Shown piece after piece: positions 1-8,609 of a DNA stretch of 64,000 nt; the stretch's first letter is position 1; the number at the start of each line of letters is the position of its first letter. A model generated the notes under the pieces. That model had not been told where the DNA came from. It made no database searches and saw only the letters and a list, made by a program, of their open reading frames with translations. A program made the translations under genes and the position numbers. This DNA is from Actinomycetales bacterium (GTDB taxonomy: Bacteria > Actinomycetota > Actinomycetes > Actinomycetales > Microbacteriaceae), in the NCBI GenBank assembly GCA_015654475.1, contig JAATGV010000017.1, positions 1 to 64,000 on the forward strand. The letters are read 5' to 3'.

Positions 1-95
1 ATATTGCCGCCGGCCTCGATGCGCTAGTGGATGCTTGGGAGTCGTTAGGCGGCGGCCTGATGAATACTCCGCTGCTCGATGAAGCAGTCGTCTGA
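1..95 (+). CDS. C-terminal end of an unidentified protein (5'-truncated by window edge)
   Basis: An open frame enters from the left edge and ends in TGA at 93-95, leaving 30 residues that finish ...NTPLLDEAVV. The residues are a plausible helical C-terminus, but too little is present to name a family. It lies convergent to the manganese transporter gene, with about 140 bases between the two stop codons. That it is a coding end rather than chance reading is itself an inference from frame and composition. Confidence 0.4.
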   Translation, partial: IAAGLDALVDAWESLGGGLMNTPLLDEAVV

Positions 96-232
96 GGTCG
101 CTTGACGACGCTTCTCGCTACCGTTCCTGGGCAAGGCGGCTGGGACTTCCCGGTCGTCCGCCGCATGGACAAAGGCAAACCGCATACACTTGCCTCAGAT
201 CAGCAAAGGCGCCCGATCTGTGATGGCGGTGG

Positions 233-1495
233 TCAGCTGCCTCCCCCAGCGCTGAGCACCGTCATCACTATCAACGCAACATTCAGCGCAATGATGAGCG
301 CCGCCACGATAATGGCAAGCAGTGTGGTCACGCGGTGGTTGGCGAAGCGGCCCATCAGCGACCGCCTACTCGTCAAAACCACGAGCGGAATCAGTGCAAA
401 CGGAATGCCGAAACTCAGCACCACCTGACTGATCACCAGCACAAGCGTCGCATCCACCCCAAGGCACAGCACCACAAGCGCAGGAATCGCAGTGACGGCG
501 CGCCGCCACATCAACGGAACACGAATGTGCAGCAAACCGTCCATGATCTCGGCCCCGGCATAGCTGCCCACCGAGGTGGATGCCAAGCCGGAGGCCAGCA
601 GCCCGACAGCGAAAAGCACCCCGATCACCGGGCCGAGGGCTGAGGAGATCGCCTCCTGCGCACCCTGAATGGTGTCGGTGCCGCCAACGCCCTGGAGAGC
701 GGTGCCAGCCAGGACGAGCATGGCGATGTTCACCGTTCCTGCCAGCGCCATCGAGCCGACGACGTCCCACCTGGTCGCGCGCAGCACATCATCCACCGAC
801 ACGCTGTCTGCTCCGCTGCCGATCGCCAACGCTGCGCCATGACGATCGCGCACCAAAGAAGAGTGCACATAGATAGCGTGCGGCATCACTGTCGCGCCCA
901 ACATGCTTGCGGCAAGAAGCAGCGAACGAACTCCCTCGAAGCGCGGCACCAGGCCCTGTGCGACCTCGCCCCATGGCACAGGAATCACCGTGAGGCCCGC
1001 GACGAAACCAATCGTGATCACAGCGAGCAAACACATGATCACAATCTCGAAACGCCGTTTGGCGTCGCGCGAATGCATCATCAGCAGCGCCATCGAGATA
1101 GCTGTCACGATAACGCCGCCAACCGGCAGCGGCAGGCCAAACAAAATATGCAGAGCGATAGCCCCGCCGATGATCTCGGCAAGATCCGTTGCGACGGCGA
1201 CCACCTCGGCCTGCAACCAATAGGCACGCCTGGGGACAGGCCTCATGCTTGCGCCGAGCAAGTGCGGAAGCCCGGCTCCGGTGACCGCACCAAGCTTGGC
1301 CGACAGGTACTGAACGAGCACCGCCATCGAGTTTGCGATGAAAAGCACCCAGACCAGCGTGTAGCCGAACTCTGAGCCGGCCGTCAGATTCGCGGCCACA
1401 TTGCCAGGGTCGACATACGCCACCGCGGCGACAAACGCAGGGCCAAGCAGGTAAGGCACTCGACTGGTGCGTTGACGCCTGGTTGCTCCGCTCAC
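233..1495 (-). CDS. mntH: Nramp-family divalent metal (Mn2+/Fe2+) transporter MntH
   Basis: This is a polytopic inner-membrane protein of about 420 residues that should import Mn2+ (and possibly Fe2+) by proton symport. The family signature DPGN, which lines the metal site in transmembrane helix 1, is present close to the N-terminus (AYVDPGNVAANLTAG), and the second metal-site motif MPHAIYVHSS (family form MPH) occurs in the helix-6 region. About eleven hydrophobic segments are visible, matching the family. The frame is open upstream to 1525, but GTG at 1495 is preferred: a TACCTT hexamer (RC of 1502-1507) lies exactly 6 nt upstream, the leaderless arrangement seen elsewhere in this window. 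Upstream of that, CATGTG and CACATG flank a 7-base spacer and could be a metal-regulator site, which is unproven. Confidence 0.92.
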   Translation of the reverse strand: MSGATRRQRTSRVPYLLGPAFVAAVAYVDPGNVAANLTAGSEFGYTLVWVLFIANSMAVLVQYLSAKLGAVTGAGLPHLLGASMRPVPRRAYWLQAEVVAVATDLAEIIGGAIALHILFGLPLPVGGVIVTAISMALLMMHSRDAKRRFEIVIMCLLAVITIGFVAGLTVIPVPWGEVAQGLVPRFEGVRSLLLAASMLGATVMPHAIYVHSSLVRDRHGAALAIGSGADSVSVDDVLRATRWDVVGSMALAGTVNIAMLVLAGTALQGVGGTDTIQGAQEAISSALGPVIGVLFAVGLLASGLASTSVGSYAGAEIMDGLLHIRVPLMWRRAVTAIPALVVLCLGVDATLVLVISQVVLSFGIPFALIPLVVLTSRRSLMGRFANHRVTTLLAIIVAALIIALNVALIVMTVLSAGGGS

Positions 1496-1661
1496 AAACC
1501 TAAGGTACATGTGAAATTCGCACATGGTTCTGCTTTGTCACGCTGCCGACGGCTGAGCCTCGCATATTCTCGACAATTCGACTTATCCCCTGCGCTCAGC
1601 CGGCCGCAGAACTATACGCGCGAACGACCGCACGACCGACCGCACGACATAGGCTGAAGTA

Positions 1662-3440
1662 ATGGCGCATCTGCTTGGAGCCGAATCCCTCCACCTCGAA
1701 TATCCGACACGGGTCGTCTTCGACTCCATCACGCTCGGCGTTGCCGAGGGAGATCGCATCGGCATTGTGGGGCGCAATGGCGACGGCAAGTCGAGCCTGC
1801 TCGGCATGCTTGCGGGCAAGATCGTTCCCGATAGCGGCCAAGTCACCCGCCGCGGCGGCCTGCGCATGGGCGTGCTGGACCAGGCAGACACCCTCGACTC
1901 GATGGATACGGTCGGGCACGCGATCGTCGGCGATCTGGCCGAACACGAGTGGGCAGGCGACACCAGCATTCGCGATGTCATAGCGGGCCTCGTCGCCGAC
2001 ATCGACTGGGCTGCGGTCATCGGCACCCTGAGCGGGGGCCAACGCCGCCGCGTCGCCCTTGCCGCGCTGCTCACGGGCGACTGGGATGTGCTCGCTCTCG
2101 ACGAACCCACCAATCATCTCGATCTTGAAGGAATCGTCTGGCTTGCGCAGCATCTGCGCCGCCGCTGGTCCGCCTCGGCCGGCGGGCTGCTCGTCGTCAC
2201 ACACGATCGCTGGTTTCTCGACGAGGTGTCGACTCGCACCTGGGACGTGCACGACCGCACAGTTGATGCGTATGAGGGCGGTTACGCCGCATACGTTCTG
2301 CAGCGCGTCGAGCGGGAACGCCAAGCGAACACCGTGGAGGCGAAACGTCAAAACCTGATGCGCAAAGAACTCGCCTGGCTCGGCCGCGGTGCACCAGCGC
2401 GCACCGCAAAGCCGAAGTTTCGCATCGAGGCCGCCAACAATCTGATCGCCGATGTGCCTGAACCCCGCAACCGGCTCGAGCTGAGTCGCCTGGCTGTCGC
2501 GCGCCTTGGCAAAGACGTTGTCGATCTGCTGGATGCTGGCGTCGCGTTCGACGGGCGGCCCGTCCTGACCGGCGTGGAGTGGCGCATCGCACCCGGCGAG
2601 CGTACCGGCATCCTCGGGCCGAATGGAGCGGGAAAGTCGACGCTGCTCGGTCTCATCGCGGGAACGCTCTCGCCCACCTCTGGCCGAGTAAAGCGCGGGA
2701 AGACGGTCAAGCTTGGCGTGCTCGACCAACAGTTTCGCGAACTGACAGACATCGCGGATGACCGAGTACGCGAGGTGCTTGCCCGGTTGAAGACCAGCGT
2801 CGTCGTTGACGGCAAGGAGCTCACACCCGCTCAACTGCTTGAACGCCTTGGGTTCAGCACACAGCACCTTTCGGCATATGTGCACGACCTTTCCGGCGGG
2901 CAGAAGAGGCGCCTGCAGTTGCTCCTGGTGCTGATGGCAGAGCCGAACGTGCTGATCCTGGACGAGCCGACCAACGATGTCGACACCGACATGCTGGCCG
3001 CGATGGAGGATCTGCTCGACTCGTGGCCAGGCACACTGATCGTGGTCTCGCACGACCGGTATCTGCTGGAACGGGTGACGGACCAGCAATACGCGATCTT
3101 GGATGGCCGGCTTCGCCACCTGCCGGGCGGGGTGGACGAGTACTTGCGGCTGCGCGCGGCCAGCGATGCACAAAGAGTCAAGCCGGATGCCGATCGGAGG
3201 CAGAGCGCACCGCGACCATCGGGGGCCGAGGAACGCTCTGCACGCAAGGAGTTAAATGCGACGGAGCGGAAATTGGAACGCCTGGCCGAGCGTATTGCGC
3301 GAATCCACGAGCAGATGGCCGCGCACGATCAGAGCGACTACGAGGGCTTGGGCCGGCTGAACGATGAGCTGCGGGAAGCCGAGGCGGAGACATCGGCGCT
3401 CGAAGAACGCTGGTTCGAGTTGTCCGAATTCGAGGGCTGA
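1662..3440 (+). CDS. ABC-F family ATPase (Uup-like, ribosome-associated type)
   Basis: The 592-residue protein has two ABC ATPase domains and no membrane segments, which is the ABC-F plan (soluble, acting on ribosomes or translation rather than transport). Domain 1 shows Walker A GRNGDGKS near residues 37-44, signature LSGGQRRR and Walker B LALDEPTNHLD. Domain 2 shows GPNGAGKS, LSGGQKRR and LILDEPTND. A charged linker separates the domains, and the last ~70 residues form a predicted coiled coil (ERKLERLAERIARIHEQM), as in Uup. The ATG at 1662 is preceded by TAGGCT (1650-1655) with a 6-nt gap and no Shine-Dalgarno, suggesting a leaderless mRNA. In related actinobacteria an ABC-F gene commonly sits next to ispE (recalled, not checked here); in this window the two are 18.7 kb apart. 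Confidence 0.9.
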   Translation: MAHLLGAESLHLEYPTRVVFDSITLGVAEGDRIGIVGRNGDGKSSLLGMLAGKIVPDSGQVTRRGGLRMGVLDQADTLDSMDTVGHAIVGDLAEHEWAGDTSIRDVIAGLVADIDWAAVIGTLSGGQRRRVALAALLTGDWDVLALDEPTNHLDLEGIVWLAQHLRRRWSASAGGLLVVTHDRWFLDEVSTRTWDVHDRTVDAYEGGYAAYVLQRVERERQANTVEAKRQNLMRKELAWLGRGAPARTAKPKFRIEAANNLIADVPEPRNRLELSRLAVARLGKDVVDLLDAGVAFDGRPVLTGVEWRIAPGERTGILGPNGAGKSTLLGLIAGTLSPTSGRVKRGKTVKLGVLDQQFRELTDIADDRVREVLARLKTSVVVDGKELTPAQLLERLGFSTQHLSAYVHDLSGGQKRRLQLLLVLMAEPNVLILDEPTNDVDTDMLAAMEDLLDSWPGTLIVVSHDRYLLERVTDQQYAILDGRLRHLPGGVDEYLRLRAASDAQRVKPDADRRQSAPRPSGAEERSARKELNATERKLERLAERIARIHEQMAAHDQSDYEGLGRLNDELREAEAETSALEERWFELSEFEG

Positions 3441-3512
3441 GTAGCGCTGGACAGGGCTGCGCGGTTGGCGGTGGGAGCAGAGACGACTAAGAATGCTCCA
3501 GCTTAGGTTCAA

Positions 3513-3556
3513 GGCGACGGGCGACGGCCCAGCTAGGGCGCACCGCCCGTCTCGCC
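3513..3556. terminator. Hairpin between convergent genes, probable bidirectional terminator
   Basis: GACGGGC (3516-3522) pairs with GCCCGTC (3545-3551), and the pairing can extend with GGCGA/TCGCC outside it. It lies between the convergent ABC-F and dehydrogenase stop codons. No clear T-run follows, so Rho-independent termination is an inference. Confidence 0.45.
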
Positions 3557-3570
3557 ACGTCTCGCGCCTC

Positions 3571-4629
3571 TCACATGTGGACGAGGATCTTTACCTGCTC
3601 ATCTGCGTGGTCGCGAAGCTCCACGTAGCCTTTCTCGACGATGTCTTCGACACCGATGCGGGAGGTGATGAAAGGTTCCAGATCGATCTTGCCGTCTTGG
3701 AGGAGCTTGATGACTTCCTCATGGTCATTGGCATAGCCGACGCTGCCCTGGACACGCAATTCCTTGAACATAACCTTGCCCATGTCATAGGTCGGGTCTT
3801 TGCCATATAGCGCGACCAGCTGCAGCACACCACGGACCTTGAGTGCGTCGCATAGCGTATTGAGGACAACCTGGACTCCCGCCGCATCGATTGCCACATC
3901 AACGCCACGCCCATCCGTGAGCTCCATGGCCTTGGCGACAACGTCGTCCTTGGAGGGGTCGAACACGTAGTCTGCGACGCCGCTCGAGAGCGCCTTTTCT
4001 TTGCGCTTGGCGCTGAGTTCCGAGATGATGACGGTCGCTCCTAGCGCTTTGAGCGAAGCGGCGGCGAGTAGCCCAATCGGTCCTGCACCGCCAATGAGAA
4101 CGACGTCGCCTGCCTTGGCGCCGGAATACTTCACCGCATGATACGCGACCGATAGCGGTTCGATCATCGCGGCCTGATCGAGCGGGAGATCGCCGACCGG
4201 GTGGGCCCAACGTGACTCGACGACAATGCTGTCGGCCAGGCCGCCGCCTCCGCCAGAGATCCCGATGAATCCCATGTTCACGCAGGCGTTGTAGTGACCA
4301 GCCTGGCATGCCGCGCAAGTGCCGTCGACCAGGAGTGGCTCCACCGCCACAGCGTCACCAGGCTTGATCCCTTTGACGCCTTCGCCTACCTCGACTACAG
4401 TGCCGGAAAACTCATGTCCGAAGACCAACGGGAGGCCTTCTTGAGAGACGGGATGCACATGTCCTGGCTCGGGCATAGGCGGTATCGGCCCGCCGAAATA
4501 GATGTGCAGATCGGAACCGCAGATTCCGTTCCAGGCGAGTTTGACCCTCACTGTTCCTGGCTTCAACTCTTGTTCTGGAACCTCGTCGATCCTCACATCT
4601 TCCTTGCCGTAATAACGCAATGCTCGCAT
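3571..4629 (-). CDS. Zinc-dependent medium-chain dehydrogenase, 2,3-butanediol / sorbitol dehydrogenase type
   Basis: This 352-residue protein is a cytoplasmic NAD(P)-dependent alcohol dehydrogenase. The catalytic zinc region is clear (GICGSDLH and GHEFSGTVVEVGEGV), and the nucleotide-binding motif GGAGPIGLLAAAS is in the middle. The structural-zinc loop has only three of the usual four cysteines (GTCAACQAGHYNAC). The overall pattern, with the HIYFGGPIPPMPEPGH insertion and the HYNACVNMGF segment, is closest to (R,R)-butanediol dehydrogenases. ATG at 4629 has GGAAGG upstream (GGAAGGTTGCGTA-ATG). It lies immediately downstream of the rhamnose genes in the same orientation and may act on a related short polyol, such as the 1,2-propanediol made from lactaldehyde; this substrate is inference. 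Confidence 0.85.
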   Translation of the reverse strand: MRALRYYGKEDVRIDEVPEQELKPGTVRVKLAWNGICGSDLHIYFGGPIPPMPEPGHVHPVSQEGLPLVFGHEFSGTVVEVGEGVKGIKPGDAVAVEPLLVDGTCAACQAGHYNACVNMGFIGISGGGGGLADSIVVESRWAHPVGDLPLDQAAMIEPLSVAYHAVKYSGAKAGDVVLIGGAGPIGLLAAASLKALGATVIISELSAKRKEKALSSGVADYVFDPSKDDVVAKAMELTDGRGVDVAIDAAGVQVVLNTLCDALKVRGVLQLVALYGKDPTYDMGKVMFKELRVQGSVGYANDHEEVIKLLQDGKIDLEPFITSRIGVEDIVEKGYVELRDHADEQVKILVHM

Positions 4630-4717
4630 TACGCAACCTTCCTTTCATCACCGTGACCTTGAGGATGGCACGGGCCATTAGCCTATTGCGTTTCTGTGAG
4701 TCGGAGCTTTGACCTGA

Positions 4718-4729
4718 CTGTCCGGACAG
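4718..4729. promoter_or_regulatory. Perfect 12-bp palindrome CTGTCCGGACAG upstream of the dehydrogenase
   Basis: The palindrome sits 89 bases before the dehydrogenase start, in the gap after fucO. Cores of the TNGTCCGGACNA kind are typical operators of FCD-type GntR regulators, but no such regulator is encoded in this window, so the role is tentative. Confidence 0.35.
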
Positions 4730-4817
4730 GGGGGGGTGGGGCGTTCCGTAAGCCCGTGCGGAGGGCGGCGATATGGCTCGCGACATATTGCCTCGCCGCC
4801 AGGACCAGCATTCCTCC

Positions 4818-5969
4818 CTACAGAAGCGAACGGTAAAGAGTCGCGATGTCTGAGACAGTGGCCTCGCGAGGGTTTCCTCCCGTGCAGACGTCAGCAAAGG
4901 CCGCCTGTGCGAGCGCATCGATCCCGTCGCTGGCAACGCCGATCTCGCCGAGACGCGTCGGGTTTCCGAGGTCCTCGACCAAACCGCGGACGGCCGCAAC
5001 GGCTGCGCGCCTGACATCCTGGAGGTCGCGCGTGTACGCACCGACCACCCCGAATGCGTCCGCGATGTCTCGAAAACGTTCACCGGTGTAGTCGGCGTTG
5101 TACTCCATGACGGTCGCAAGCAGCAGTCCGTTCGCGACACCATGCGGCGCCTGGTATTGAGCACCGAGCGGATGAGCCATGCCGTGCACCAGTCCGAGTC
5201 CGACGTTCGAATATCCCATCCCGGCGACGTACTGCGCAAGCGCCATCCGCTCGCCGGCTGCGGGATCGCCATCGACCGATTCCCGCAACGAGGATGCAAT
5301 GGTGCGGATCGCGTGGAGATGGAACAGGTCTGAGAGTTCCCACGCTCCCTTGGTCGTGTACCCCTCGATCGCGTGGGTCAAGGCGTCGAGTCCTGTCGCT
5401 GCTTTGAGCCCGCGCGGAGAACTCGCCATCATCTCCACATCGACGACCGCCACGAGAGGGATGTCGTGCGGATCCACACAGACGAACTTCCGCCCCCGTT
5501 CGGTATCGGTGATCACGTAGTTAATGGTGGTCTCGGAGGCCGTCCCAGCGGTGGTCGGCACCGCGATCAAGGGCAGCGCCGGATTCTTGGTCGCGACGAC
5601 CCCTTCTAGACTGCGCACATCCGCATACTCGGGGTTCGCGGCGATGATGCCAATCGCTTTGGCGGTGTCCATGGCCGATCCACCGCCGACTGCGACGATG
5701 GCGTCGGCCCCGCTCTTTTCCAGTGCCGCAAGGCCTGCGAGGACATTCTTGATCGGCGGATTCGGTGCGATGTCGGAAAACACCGAGTAGGAAATGCTCT
5801 CCTTGTCGAGCAGATCCGTCACTTTGGCAGCAACGCCACTGTCGACCAGAACCGCGTCTGTCACCACAAGCACCGAGCGGAAGCCTCGGCTTGTGATCTC
5901 CGCGGGGATCTCGGCGATGCTTCCTGCACCGAAATAGGCCCGCTGATTCCATATCATTCTGTATGTCAT
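4818..5969 (-). CDS. fucO: Iron-containing (group III) alcohol dehydrogenase, probable lactaldehyde reductase
   Basis: This 383-residue cytoplasmic enzyme belongs to the Fe-dependent alcohol dehydrogenase family. The NAD-binding signature VGGGSAMDTAKAIG is present, and metal ligands are visible in GLDALTHAIEGY (Asp and His four residues apart), GLVHGMAHPLGA and APHGVANG. Its position directly downstream of the rhamnulose-1-phosphate aldolase supports reduction of L-lactaldehyde to (S)-1,2-propanediol with NADH, the FucO reaction that disposes of the three-carbon product of rhamnose or fucose breakdown. ATG at 5969 has only a weak purine-rich site upstream (AAGAGTGAG). About 120 bases separate it from rhaD, so it could be cotranscribed or have its own promoter. 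Other short-chain alcohols remain possible substrates. Confidence 0.85.
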   Translation of the reverse strand: MTYRMIWNQRAYFGAGSIAEIPAEITSRGFRSVLVVTDAVLVDSGVAAKVTDLLDKESISYSVFSDIAPNPPIKNVLAGLAALEKSGADAIVAVGGGSAMDTAKAIGIIAANPEYADVRSLEGVVATKNPALPLIAVPTTAGTASETTINYVITDTERGRKFVCVDPHDIPLVAVVDVEMMASSPRGLKAATGLDALTHAIEGYTTKGAWELSDLFHLHAIRTIASSLRESVDGDPAAGERMALAQYVAGMGYSNVGLGLVHGMAHPLGAQYQAPHGVANGLLLATVMEYNADYTGERFRDIADAFGVVGAYTRDLQDVRRAAVAAVRGLVEDLGNPTRLGEIGVASDGIDALAQAAFADVCTGGNPREATVSDIATLYRSLL

Positions 5970-6092
5970 TTAATGCTCACTCTTTACGCTCACTATTTGT
6001 CTTTGTCATTCTCATTGCGTGTGTCATGCTCGGCCCCAGCTCGGGCAGGAGGCGATTGCCCGGCCACCCGCGCTGAGACGTTTGCAGCACGA

Positions 6093-6905
6093 TCAGTACA
6101 GGGAGGTCTTGACCTGGAACGCCGCGATGACGCGACGGATCTCGGCATCTGTGAGACCCGTCGCGATGCCGCCATTACCGAGGTTCATCATCTCGTACCG
6201 TGCGCCCATCTCGGCGTACTCGATCTTGTCGACCGCCGATAGCGCCGACTGGTCACTTCGCGCCATTAGCCCGTGCTTGGCCCAGATCGTGATCTGGTGA
6301 TCGCGGAGCCCCTCGATGTTGTTCTTCATGAGTTCCTGCGAACCCGGCACCATGAATGGCATGTATTTCACGCCATCCGGTAGCTGAATGATCGCCTCCG
6401 ATTCCCAACGCAGAATCGCGCGATTGTACGCGAGGACGTCCTGGTAGGCGGGGATCTGGCTCATCGCAGTGAGGTACGGCGGCTGCGCGTGGACGAGGGC
6501 ATGGTACTCCACCCCGCGGCGGAGGTATTGCTCCTCATGCACGCCGAGGTGTGAATTGAATTCGCTTGTCGGATGGAACTCGCCCTTCCGATCGTTCGAG
6601 TGCTGCGTGGCAGTCTCACCGCCGTCATGGATGACGAAGGCCGCAATGTTCGTCTCCGGCTCGTCGCAGAGGTCGCGCAGTCGGCGTCCGGTCCCCGTCA
6701 CGAAGACCGTATGGCCTGCGAGACCAGGTACCTTCCAGGGAAGCGTCACCTCGCGGCTGTCGGGGAACGATTCACCGATGTGAACGTGGCCGGCGACGAA
6801 CACCGAGATGTTCCCCGCTCCCGCCTCGCACGCATCGATCTCGTTCACACGTCTTCCAGCGTTCCCCATGTCATCGAGAATGCTCGCTAACGTCAGGTCA
6901 TTCAT
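6093..6905 (-). CDS. rhaD: Rhamnulose-1-phosphate aldolase
   Basis: The 270-residue class II aldolase splits L-rhamnulose-1-phosphate into dihydroxyacetone phosphate and L-lactaldehyde. Features of the AraD/FucA/RhaD fold are present: the phosphate-binding stretch AGAGNISVF near the N-terminus, VTGTGRRLRD, and zinc-binding histidines in EYHALVHAQPPYLTAM plus a third in the IWAKHGLMARS segment. The start is ATG at 6905, chosen because AAGGA lies five bases before it and because the residues before that ATG are antisense to the kinase. It is the third enzyme step of the pathway, and the isomerase and kinase lie just upstream in the same transcript (88 bases to the kinase stop). Confidence 0.93.
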   Translation of the reverse strand: MNDLTLASILDDMGNAGRRVNEIDACEAGAGNISVFVAGHVHIGESFPDSREVTLPWKVPGLAGHTVFVTGTGRRLRDLCDEPETNIAAFVIHDGGETATQHSNDRKGEFHPTSEFNSHLGVHEEQYLRRGVEYHALVHAQPPYLTAMSQIPAYQDVLAYNRAILRWESEAIIQLPDGVKYMPFMVPGSQELMKNNIEGLRDHQITIWAKHGLMARSDQSALSAVDKIEYAEMGARYEMMNLGNGGIATGLTDAEIRRVIAAFQVKTSLY

Positions 6906-6993
6906 CTGTCCTTGTTTCCTTTCCACTGTGGAAGAGCTTCCCGTTCGGAAGTCTCTGCGACGGGTATGCTTTCCCGCCAGATCTTTTGCCTGC

Positions 6994-8523
6994 TCATGCA
7001 CTTCTCCGTGCGGGAGCTTGGTTGCGGAATGCCCGCTCTTCAGCGAGGTCCCAGGCTGCGGTCGCGCCAGGGACCGGCTCGTAAACTCTCGTCGGCGACG
7101 ATGCCTGGACGATGGAGCGCAACGCGGAGAGGTCGCCGTCGACTGCCCCGATCGCACGAAGCTGAACGACCATGTTCCCGATCCCCGTTCCCTCCTCTGG
7201 CCCGGCGACAACGCGCATCCCAGTCGCATCTGCCGTTTGTTGACACAGCAGCGCATTATTGGATCCACCTCCGACGATATGTACGACGCTGATCGGCGTT
7301 CCCGAGAGCTCTTGGGCCTCGCGCAGGGCGCGCCGATACGCGACGGCGAGCGAGTCGGCGATCGCCCGCAGATACTCGCCCCGGCTCCGTGGGACGGGCT
7401 CGCCCCTCGTGACCGCTGCGGCATCGATGCGCCCGAGCACGTCTCCCGGAGCGAGGAACTCGGGTGCATTGATGTCGATGATGGTTCGCAAGGGTGGCGC
7501 GGATTCCGTCTCAGCCGTGAGCGTCGGCCAATCAAGGTCTGTGACGTGCTGCTCGCGCCACTGCCTGATGCATTCCTGCTGTACCCACATGCCCATGATG
7601 TTCTTGAGGTATCGCACCGTGCCGTCAACCCCGAGTTCGTTCGTGAAATTGGCGCGCTGCGACTCGGCGGTGCGCACCGGATGCTCCAGTTCCATTCCGA
7701 CGAGCGACCACGTTCCGCATGAGATGAAGCCGAACGAGGTTCCCGGGTCGGGCGCCGGGACGGCCACGACGGCTGAGGCCGTGTCATGGGATCCGACGGC
7801 GATGAGCGGAGTCTGCTCACCCGTATGCGTTCGCAAATCGGCCCTCGCAAGCTCGACGGTGCCAAGCCGCATACCCGGCTCAACCAGATCGGGAAGCATC
7901 TCTGGAACGGGCACGCCGAACTGCTCATCCAGTGCGGCGAGGACCTCCGGGCTCCAGGAGCGTGTCTCAGGATCGATCATCCCAGTCGTCGACGCATTTG
8001 TGACCTCGCACACCCGACGACCGGTCAGCCAGTAGCCGAGAAGATCGGGCAGGAGGAGCATGGTCGCGCTGAGAGAGGATTGCACCCGCTGCCGGTCAGC
8101 GACCAACTGATAGAGCGTGTTGAACGGCTGGAATTGGATTCCTGTGTTCCGGTAAAGCCAAGCTGGGTCGATGCGCCGGTGGATCTGATCGATGACGGTC
8201 TCGGTTCGTTCCGACCGGTATGCGGTCGGGTTGCCGACGAGTCGGCCGTCGCTGTCGAGAATCCCGTAGTCGACCCCCCAGGTATCGATGCCGATGGCGT
8301 CCACAGGCCCCCGCTGCGCGGCTTCGCGTAGGCCTGCCCTTATCCCCTTCCACAGTGAGAGAACATCCCACTCGAAATCCTGGTCGTGATCATTCGGGAC
8401 ATGAACCGGGCGATTCGGAAAGCGCCCACATTCTTCGATGCGAAGCTTCGTGCCGTCGAATTGCCCCCGCAGAACCCGTCCACTCGAAGCGCCGAGGTCG
8501 ATCGCCACCACAGTGTGCAACAT
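6994..8523 (-). CDS. rhaB: L-rhamnulokinase
   Basis: This 509-residue FGGY-family sugar kinase phosphorylates L-rhamnulose at O1 with ATP. The N-terminal phosphate-binding loop VVAIDLGASSGRVLRG is followed by WDVLSLWKGI, and IGIDTWGVDYGILD is the RhaB sugar-site motif. The C-terminal actin-fold half has the adenosine motif HIVGGGSNNALLCQQTAD. ATG at 8523 was chosen because the ribokinase-like fold begins right there (MLHTVVAIDLG) and a GGGAAAGGG purine run lies upstream; the open frame extends further but that portion is antisense to rhaI. It lies between rhaI and rhaD in a single-orientation operon, matching the pathway order. Confidence 0.94.
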   Translation of the reverse strand: MLHTVVAIDLGASSGRVLRGQFDGTKLRIEECGRFPNRPVHVPNDHDQDFEWDVLSLWKGIRAGLREAAQRGPVDAIGIDTWGVDYGILDSDGRLVGNPTAYRSERTETVIDQIHRRIDPAWLYRNTGIQFQPFNTLYQLVADRQRVQSSLSATMLLLPDLLGYWLTGRRVCEVTNASTTGMIDPETRSWSPEVLAALDEQFGVPVPEMLPDLVEPGMRLGTVELARADLRTHTGEQTPLIAVGSHDTASAVVAVPAPDPGTSFGFISCGTWSLVGMELEHPVRTAESQRANFTNELGVDGTVRYLKNIMGMWVQQECIRQWREQHVTDLDWPTLTAETESAPPLRTIIDINAPEFLAPGDVLGRIDAAAVTRGEPVPRSRGEYLRAIADSLAVAYRRALREAQELSGTPISVVHIVGGGSNNALLCQQTADATGMRVVAGPEEGTGIGNMVVQLRAIGAVDGDLSALRSIVQASSPTRVYEPVPGATAAWDLAEERAFRNQAPARRSA

Positions 8524-8609
8524 GTCAACTACCCTTTCCCATTGTTCATTCGCCGCAAGATGTCCCTGTGGAGGCGAGCGCAATGCTTCGCCTCCACAGG
8601 GACTGGCCG

